A model generated the notes under the pieces. The model worked only from the letters and a program-made list of their open reading frames with translations. It searched no databases and had not been told where the DNA came from. The translations under genes were made by a program, and so were the position numbers. Below are positions 6,628 to 10,724 of a DNA stretch of 10,724 nucleotides, piece by piece; the stretch's first letter is position 1, and every line of letters starts with the position of its first letter. Source of the stretch: JBDLID01 sp039715055 (lineage in GTDB: Bacteria > Desulfobacterota > Desulfobulbia > Desulfobulbales > Desulfocapsaceae); assembly GCA_039715055.1 (NCBI GenBank), contig JBDLID010000104.1:1-10724 (forward strand), read 5' to 3'.

Positions 6628-7422
6628 TTAACCTTGCAGTTGCGGGTTGGAGCTGAGGGTGACGGCGACATCGCCGTAGGGTGCTGTCAGCGTAAATTCG
6701 ATTTCGTCCTGTGGGTCCGGAACTAGAAGTTGCCCGGTAAGCAGTTGTGCGCTACCCAATGGGTCGGTTAGCAGCTGTTCGTCACCGTTGAGCCGGACCG
6801 TGTCCCTGCGGTCAAGATATTTTTCACCACCAAGAGCGATGGTCTGGGCCTCAATTTTATCAAGTGACCAGCCGCTGTCGCTACAGTCAGATGACTCCAG
6901 CAGCCAGCAGACACAGCCCGGTAGCCAGGGACGTTCATACTCCAGTCCGCACTGTTTACGGATATCGTCAAGGAGCGTCGAGTAACTGTCCACCTGGAGA
7001 ACCAGGCAGCGGTCAAGGATGTTTGAGTCAATGGCCATTTTGGCCTGCTGCAGTGCATGGAAAAAGGGGAACCCAAAATCGGTCAGCGTGATGCTCATAG
7101 CCTTGAGCGAGAAGCTTCGTGCCAGGTAGCCTGCGGCACCGTTGTACACCGAATGGGAAAAAAGAGTGGGCGAGGACTGCTGGCCGCTGACCACCAGGTC
7201 AAGGACTTCGAAGTTGGTCTGCATGGGGCCAAAAGCGGTACCGACAATAAGACCGGAGCGGAGTTCGTCTCCTGTGGCCAGTGTTTCTGCAAACTTCTCG
7301 TGAACACAGCCCATGGCCAGCCTGATAAACTCGTCTGCCCGTCTCAGCTGCCCTTCCAGCGTAGGGCTGATAACCAATTCGTCTAAACGTGTGGCATTGA
7401 CTCCGGTGACCAGGCAGCTCAT
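6628..7422 (-). CDS. Ketosynthase-like chain-length-factor protein lacking catalytic Cys (ApeC-like)
   Basis: This is 264 residues, about two-thirds of a ketosynthase. It resembles the 'beta-ketoacyl synthase N-terminal-like' group (Ketoacyl-synt_2) used in APE clusters as chain-length factor. Recognisable landmarks are GLIVGTAFGPMQTN (57-70), the characteristic FSHSVYNGAAGYLA (88-101) and the strand-turn LTDFGFPF (113-120). Against the neighbouring ketosynthase, whose matching segment is VTNACASGTD, this turn puts Gly117 where the active-site Cys should be. The C-terminal half with the two catalytic His residues is missing, so it cannot condense alone. In the E. coli-type system, a KS pairs with such a protein to form the active heterodimer, and the same is likely here. 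Its start overlaps the ketosynthase stop as ATGA, with GAGG seven bases upstream; this coupling suits equimolar subunits. Confidence 0.85.
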   Translation of the reverse strand: MSCLVTGVNATRLDELVISPTLEGQLRRADEFIRLAMGCVHEKFAETLATGDELRSGLIVGTAFGPMQTNFEVLDLVVSGQQSSPTLFSHSVYNGAAGYLARSFSLKAMSITLTDFGFPFFHALQQAKMAIDSNILDRCLVLQVDSYSTLLDDIRKQCGLEYERPWLPGCVCWLLESSDCSDSGWSLDKIEAQTIALGGEKYLDRRDTVRLNGDEQLLTDPLGSAQLLTGQLLVPDPQDEIEFTLTAPYGDVAVTLSSNPQLQG

Positions 7423-8660
7423 GATCGATAGGCCTCGAGAACAAGGACCGAGTTTCCGCCGCCAAATGCCAGCGACTGGCTGATGCCCATTGATTTATCC
7501 AACGTGACACTCTCTCCCTGGGTGAGGGGGGAGAAAGCAAAGGCCGGGTCCGGCTCCCGACAGCCGATGGTGCCGCTGGTCTGGCCTTCACGCAGAGCCA
7601 TGAGGGTGAGCACCGCCTCGATGCCTCCGGCGCCGCCAAGAGTGTGGCCGGTGGCGCCCTTGGTGGAGACCACAGTGCAGTGATCAAGACCTGTTCCATG
7701 GAGACCGGCCATCTCGGCGGAGTCATTGGCTCGTGTTCCCGTGCCGTGGGCATTGATGAAGCCGATCTCTGCTGCCTCTACTTCACCATCGGCCATGGCC
7801 GAGGTGAGGGCATGCTGCAGTCCGAGCCCTTCCGGGTGAGGGGCGGTGGGGTGGTAGGCGTCGTTGCCATTGCCGAAACCGCGGACCCGGCCAAGTGGTT
7901 GTGCGTTCCGGGAGTCGGCATGATCACGGGATTCCATGACCAGGATTCCGGCGCCTTCGCCCAGGTTGAGGCCGTCACGGTTGACGTCAAAGGGGCGACA
8001 GGGAGTCTTCGAGGTGAGCATCAGGCCGGCAAAGCCGTGTCTTGCTATAAGGGCCAGCTCGTCACTGCCGCCGCCGATGCCGATATCGCAGAGGTCTTGC
8101 TCCAGCCACTGCTTGACAAGACCGATGGAGTCGGTTCCTGAGGCACAGGCGTTGGTGACCACGCAGTGCGGCCCGTTCACGGCCAGGATCTGTTGAAAGC
8201 GGGTGGCAAGATTGGTTGACAGGTAGTTGAGAATAGACGCCGGGTCCTGTTGTTTGCCTTCCTTCCAGTCCACATAGAAGCGGTTGTCGTGGAAGATGCA
8301 GCCAATGGTGGTGCCGAGTGCCACACCGACCCGTTTACCAGCCAGCTCCTCGGGTACCAGTCCGGCCTGCTTCAATCCTTCGGCCAGGGCCTCAAGGGCC
8401 AGGAGGAGGGTGGGGTTGAGGCGGGCAAGATCGGGGTGGTCTTCATCTCTTCCCATGGTCAGCGGTGGGGGAAGAACAAGTGAGCGTCCGTTGGCATCAA
8501 AGACCGGCGAATCCAGCTTGTCGGAGTGGACCTCGACAGGAGCAGCCCCGCAATTGGCACGATGTTCGAGAATGGTCTGCCAGCTCTGCCGGGCGTTTGG
8601 CCCGGCAGAGCAGCAGCAGCCCATGCCGGTGATCACTATGTCACTCTTGTTGTGTGTCAT
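7419..8660 (-). CDS. Beta-ketoacyl-ACP synthase, FabF-type (ApeO/ApeR-like ketosynthase)
   Basis: This is a 413-residue complete condensing enzyme of the FabB/FabF (thiolase) fold. The start is set by the conserved N-terminal strand IVITGMG (8-14). The nucleophile is Cys172 in NACASGTD. The two histidines are His305 in NAHGTGT and His339 in KGATGHTLGGAGG, with Lys334 nearby, so the Cys-His-His triad is intact. The family signatures NRDGLNLGEGAG (227-238) and the late FGGGNS loop are also present. It carries out decarboxylative Claisen condensation of malonyl-ACP with the growing acyl chain. It is translationally coupled to the Cys-less partner. A run of three Cys at 15-17 near the N-terminus is unusual, but it lies outside the active site. 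The housekeeping FabF is an unlikely alternative given the neighbours. Confidence 0.93.
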   Translation of the reverse strand: MTHNKSDIVITGMGCCCSAGPNARQSWQTILEHRANCGAAPVEVHSDKLDSPVFDANGRSLVLPPPLTMGRDEDHPDLARLNPTLLLALEALAEGLKQAGLVPEELAGKRVGVALGTTIGCIFHDNRFYVDWKEGKQQDPASILNYLSTNLATRFQQILAVNGPHCVVTNACASGTDSIGLVKQWLEQDLCDIGIGGGSDELALIARHGFAGLMLTSKTPCRPFDVNRDGLNLGEGAGILVMESRDHADSRNAQPLGRVRGFGNGNDAYHPTAPHPEGLGLQHALTSAMADGEVEAAEIGFINAHGTGTRANDSAEMAGLHGTGLDHCTVVSTKGATGHTLGGAGGIEAVLTLMALREGQTSGTIGCREPDPAFAFSPLTQGESVTLDKSMGISQSLAFGGGNSVLVLEAYRS

Positions 8661-8708
8661 CTTCCGGGGTGAAGATTAAAGGCTACCCTAAAGTGAGAGA
8701 CAGGGGGC

Positions 8709-8725
8709 TGTGAAATATTTTCACA
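8709..8725. other. Perfect 7-bp-stem palindrome between the repeat protein and KS genes
   Basis: TGTGAAA and TTTCACA surround a 3-nt centre (TAT) in the 90-nt spacer before the ketosynthase. There is no T-run after it on the minus strand, so it is not a clear terminator. The half-sites resemble a CRP/FNR-family operator, but the gap between TGTGA and TCACA is 7 rather than the 6 expected for CRP. It may be an operator or an RNA hairpin in the operon transcript. No -35/-10 pair could be convincingly matched next to it. Confidence 0.5.
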
Positions 8726-8750
8726 CCACTCCTCACCCTTTAAAACCAGA

Positions 8751-9503
8751 TTACTGAAGGGTGAAAAATGCCCGCTTGGCATGGTCCCTCAGTTTTGAGT
8801 TGGGCCCGCGCTGGGCAACGGTGTCGAGCAGGGGCAGGTATTGCTGGTTGCCGGATGCACCGACAGCCTTGCAGAGCCAGGCCATGGTGTCCACGTGGGC
8901 GTGCTGGTTCCGGTTGATGCTGTATCCCTGTTCAAGGATCTGCGCCGCGGTATCGTAAAGGAAGGGGAGGGTGACCCTTCGTTTGGAAAGAATTTTTGCC
9001 GCATCGCGGACTTTTCTCATCTCTCCGGAGAGCAGCATATCGTACACACGTTGTTCCTCTATGGTCATTTCCGGAGGCGGCACAGCGGCCGGTTGGACAT
9101 CCTGGATAACAACCTGGGATTCAAGTTTATAGTAAGCTTCCCGGGCGTACTTGCGCAGTTTGTCTGAAGGCGAGTCAAGCCCGACCGTCTTCAGGGTCTC
9201 CAGGTAACCACGGTTGGTCGAAGTGGCCAATGCCTTGCAATACCAGGATAATTCATCGATATGTTTGGGGTTCTCCGGGTTCCTGTTATAGCCGGCGAGA
9301 AGCTGCTGGTTGATGATGTCAAAAATGGCGTCGTTTTGAACCTTGTTGAAGTAAACCAGCTTGGCGCCCTTCACCCGGTCAAGCCGGCTTGTCGACTGAA
9401 GCTGCTGGCCGATGTAGGAGCCGGTCGCAGCGACTGCTGCCGTGACAGCAATGAACTGAAGAACGATTGCAAGAATCAAAAGTAAACGAGCTGTTTTTCT
9501 CAT
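8751..9503 (-). CDS. Exported protein of two ~88-residue alpha-helical (HEAT-like) repeats, unknown function
   Basis: This is a 250-residue protein of unknown function. A signal peptide (Arg-Lys, hydrophobic about 7-24, then AVAA before TGS) predicts export; cleavage is near residue 26. The mature protein is an internal duplication. Residues 42-128 and 162-250 align along their length: HIDELSWYCKAL matches HVDTMAWLCKAV, a GYL-TLKTV segment matches QYLPLLDTV, and DKLRKYAREAYYKL matches SKLRDHAKRAFFTL. A proline-rich linker (about 137-145) joins them. Each unit looks mostly helical and ends in the K-L-R-x-x-A-x-x-A pattern seen in HEAT-type repeats. ATG 9503-9501 is preferred to a TTG five codons upstream, because AAGGG lies seven bases before it. 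It sits between the ACP and ketosynthase genes, in the same direction. No standard APE component resembles it. A periplasmic scaffold or partner of the transport proteins is speculation. Confidence 0.8.
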   Translation of the reverse strand: MRKTARLLLILAIVLQFIAVTAAVAATGSYIGQQLQSTSRLDRVKGAKLVYFNKVQNDAIFDIINQQLLAGYNRNPENPKHIDELSWYCKALATSTNRGYLETLKTVGLDSPSDKLRKYAREAYYKLESQVVIQDVQPAAVPPPEMTIEEQRVYDMLLSGEMRKVRDAAKILSKRRVTLPFLYDTAAQILEQGYSINRNQHAHVDTMAWLCKAVGASGNQQYLPLLDTVAQRGPNSKLRDHAKRAFFTLQ

Positions 9504-9510
9504 TTTTTCA

Positions 9511-9515
9511 CCCTT
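9511..9515 (-). promoter_or_regulatory. Ribosome binding site of the repeat-protein gene
   Basis: AAGGG on the minus strand is seven bases before the ATG at 9503-9501. It decides that start against an in-frame TTG at 9518-9516, which would place this sequence inside the coding region. Confidence 0.65.
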
Positions 9516-9579
9516 CAATCAAGTTTTTATAGATAGGCCAAAAGCAACCCTGAACCAGGTATGGTTCGGTGGCAGTATA

Positions 9580-9843
9580 TCACTCTTGCGCCTGACGTTT
9601 TTTTTCAATGTAAGCGGCAAGGCTGTTGACCGAGGAAAAGGCAGCCATGCCCTCGTCCATATCGGCAACCTGGACGTCAAAATGCTTTTGAATGAGGACA
9701 ACAAGTTCCACCGCATCAAGAGAATCCAGCCCCAGTCCTTCATTAAAGAGAGGGGCGTCGTTCTCCAGGGAATCCACCCTGTCACCCTGGACCTTGAGGT
9801 CGTTTTTGAGAATTTCTTTAAGTTGTTTTTTCAGTTCTTCCAT
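9580..9843 (-). CDS. Acyl carrier protein
   Basis: This is an 87-residue acidic four-helix carrier protein. The phosphopantetheine site is Ser41 in GLGLDSLDAVEL (36-47), the standard ACP DSL motif at the start of helix II. The usual acidic helix II and a hydrophobic pattern follow, and a short basic tail ends the protein. The chain under construction would be tethered here for the KS, ketoreductase and dehydratase. APE clusters normally have two carrier proteins (ApeE and ApeF), but only one is seen in this window. The Shine-Dalgarno is poor. The 76-nt spacer after its stop holds a weak 5-bp hairpin (GAACC/GGTTC, 9552-9567) before the repeat-protein gene. The context and divergence from housekeeping AcpP suggest a dedicated ACP. 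Confidence 0.93.
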   Translation of the reverse strand: MEELKKQLKEILKNDLKVQGDRVDSLENDAPLFNEGLGLDSLDAVELVVLIQKHFDVQVADMDEGMAAFSSVNSLAAYIEKKRQAQE

Positions 9844-10022
9844 TTTTCAGATGTGGTCTAAGTAGTCAGCATATCGCTGTTTAAGACATTAGTGCTTTAC
9901 TCCTGAATTCCTGTCACAAAAAACAAGAAATTGAGGAGGGATAATTGCAATCAAATGACGATATTACCATCAAGGCACTTATCCAGCGACTCTAAAAGTT
10001 TCCGACTTGTCGGATTAGATAT
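9844..10022. other. 179-nt spacer before the ACP gene, possible promoter region
   Basis: This is the longest gap in the window apart from the one holding the miniature element. It separates the acyltransferase from the ACP gene. It contains a terminator-like hairpin near 10001-10014 and is AT-richer than the coding sequence around it. I looked on the minus strand for TTGACA/TATAAT pairs and for the sigma-54 pattern and found no convincing match, so a promoter for ACP and downstream genes is possible but not shown. A 35-codon plus-strand frame from 9955 is not supported. Confidence 0.4.
9994..10014 (-). terminator. Weak terminator-like hairpin after the acyltransferase gene
   Basis: On the minus strand, TCCGA and TCGGA form a 5-bp stem with a 4-nt loop, starting about 10 nt after the stop codon. 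It is followed by AACTTTT, a poor T-run. It could partly terminate or stabilise the upstream transcript. The short stem makes this a weak call. Confidence 0.3.
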
Positions 10023-10724
10023 TTACTGCTTCCAGAAATCAAAGAAGTTATACCATTGATATGGATAATTTCTTACATATTTTTCCAATGTTTGTGAAAA
10101 ATCCAGGGCGTATCGATCAAGCATTGCCCGGCGGTTCTCACGCGCCGCGTTTTGCGGCTTCATAATCTTCCAGACCCTGACTTCAAATGTGTCTCTGCCG
10201 GTCTTGGCGGTAAGGAAGATGATCACTGGTACCCCTACGGTAGCGGCAAGGTGGTAGGCAGCGGTTGGCAGCCGGACCGGTGTGCCTAAGAAATCAACAG
10301 TGGCCGATGTCCCGCCCAGGTAACGGTCAGCCATGATGTTGACCAGTTCCCCGCGCATCAGGGCATTGGTGGCACCGATCATTCCGCCGAACGGGTCACT
10401 GGAGTCAATGATCTCAAAGGGGCAGCCCTTGCGGTCTGCACCGAGGTATTGCTCGATCTCAACCTGGTCAGGCTGAGCAAGCAGGTTCATCTTCACCGGC
10501 AGTGAGTCAAGGACATTTAGTGATGTCTGCCAGTTACCCACATGAGCACTGACCAGTACCGCTCCCTTGCCCGCCTTGCATATCTCCATCAGCGGTTCAA
10601 TGTTGACCCACTGATTTTCAAGCCTGGCCTTGGGGTTGATCCCCAGCCAGTAGCTGTCGAGCAGGACACTGGCAAAACTGCGCAGGACCCGGTAACGGTG
10701 GTAGAAATTTTTTAGCGGACCCTC
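10023..10724 (-). CDS. LPLAT/LpxL-family acyltransferase, N-terminus outside the window
   Basis: The last 233 residues of a gene that enters from the right edge; the frame is open to base 10724, so the Met at 10589 is internal. The catalytic-type motif SAHVGNW (His at residue 61 of this fragment) matches the His loop of the LpxL/HtrB and COG4261 acyltransferases. Further on, DPFGGM, the ADR turn of NIMADRYLGG and the GTPVRLPTAAYHLA stretch are the usual downstream blocks. LpxL enzymes move an acyl chain from ACP to a lipid. In APE clusters, such a domain occurs alone or as the C-terminal half of a glycosyltransferase fusion (ApeJ-like), and which applies here cannot be decided. It would plausibly transfer the finished chain to its lipid or sugar anchor. 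A spacer of 179 nt separates it from the ACP gene, so it may be in the same or an upstream transcript. Confidence 0.85.
   Translation of the reverse strand, partial: EGPLKNFYHRYRVLRSFASVLLDSYWLGINPKARLENQWVNIEPLMEICKAGKGAVLVSAHVGNWQTSLNVLDSLPVKMNLLAQPDQVEIEQYLGADRKGCPFEIIDSSDPFGGMIGATNALMRGELVNIMADRYLGGTSATVDFLGTPVRLPTAAYHLAATVGVPVIIFLTAKTGRDTFEVRVWKIMKPQNAARENRRAMLDRYALDFSQTLEKYVRNYPYQWYNFFDFWKQ

Noticed and set aside
6615..6671. 19-residue N-terminal extension of the radical SAM protein
   Set aside because: It would start inside the chain-length-factor gene and adds Ser/Pro-rich sequence before the conserved domain; the ATG at 6614 is a better fit.
7644..8141. 165-codon plus-strand open frame opposite the ketosynthase
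   Set aside because: Antisense shadow of a fully conserved KS; the translation is low-complexity and resembles no family.
8709..8725. Bona fide CRP operator
   Set aside because: The TGTGA and TCACA half-sites are separated by 7 bases instead of 6 and no promoter is evident beside it; kept only as a palindrome.
5145..9843. A ladderane biosynthesis cluster
   Set aside because: FAS genes plus radical SAM recall anammox candidates, but no CrtI-like desaturase is in the window and the transport genes point to an APE-like product; kept only as a remote option for the radical SAM step.
9955..10062. 35-codon plus-strand frame after GAGGAGG
   Set aside because: The gap from the purine run to the ATG is about 15 nt, too long for a normal ribosome binding site; the frame runs antisense into the acyltransferase gene and encodes nothing recognisable.

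Overview
This window looks like part of an aryl-polyene-type (APE/DAR-like) type II fatty-acid/polyketide gene cluster from a Gram-negative bacterium. All eleven supported protein genes lie on the minus strand, so transcription runs from high to low coordinates. LolA-like, lipoprotein and LpxL-type acyltransferase genes show a cell with an outer membrane. A cobalamin-binding-type radical SAM enzyme, and no oxygenase in view, suggest an anaerobe. A Desulfobulbales-like member of the Desulfobacterota is my guess from overall sequence character. It is an inference that a taxonomic search would have to confirm.

Layout in transcription order: an LPLAT/LpxL-family acyltransferase whose N-terminus lies beyond the right edge (10724-10023); a 179-nt spacer; an acyl carrier protein (9843-9580); an exported protein made of two ~88-residue repeats, not a known APE component (9503-8751); a complete ketosynthase with its Cys-His-His triad (8660-7419); a half-length ketosynthase-like partner that has lost the catalytic Cys, as in chain-length factors (7422-6628); a radical SAM/B12-binding-type protein (6614-5145); a FabG-type ketoreductase (5148-4417); a 222-nt spacer holding a miniature transposable element; an ApeP-like hotdog dehydratase (4194-3754); a LolA-like periplasmic protein (3753-3091); an MMPL/RND exporter (3098-723); and a small outer-membrane lipoprotein (726-178). 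Positions 1-177 hold no gene I can support.

The inferred logic is as follows. KS plus the Cys-less partner extend a chain on the ACP. The ketoreductase and dehydratase leave double bonds in place; no enoyl reductase is in the window, so a conjugated polyene is plausible. The LPLAT enzyme would attach the chain to a lipid or headgroup. The LolA-like, MMPL and lipoprotein genes would move the product to the outer membrane, and their order matches apeL-apeM-apeN of the E. coli APE cluster. Unlike canonical APE clusters, a radical SAM enzyme is translationally coupled to the ketoreductase and a repeat protein is embedded in the core. Within this window there is no aromatic-starter gene (ammonia-lyase or AMP ligase), second ACP, ApeI-type dehydratase partner or thioesterase. 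These may lie to the right.

The clearest structural find is a 153-bp element at 4257-4409. It has perfect 14-bp terminal inverted repeats starting GTAA and an exact 8-bp target-site duplication, the signature of the IS66 family. It is inserted at the fabG stop codon and contains a 108-nt near-symmetrical hairpin plus an extra internal copy of the end sequence.
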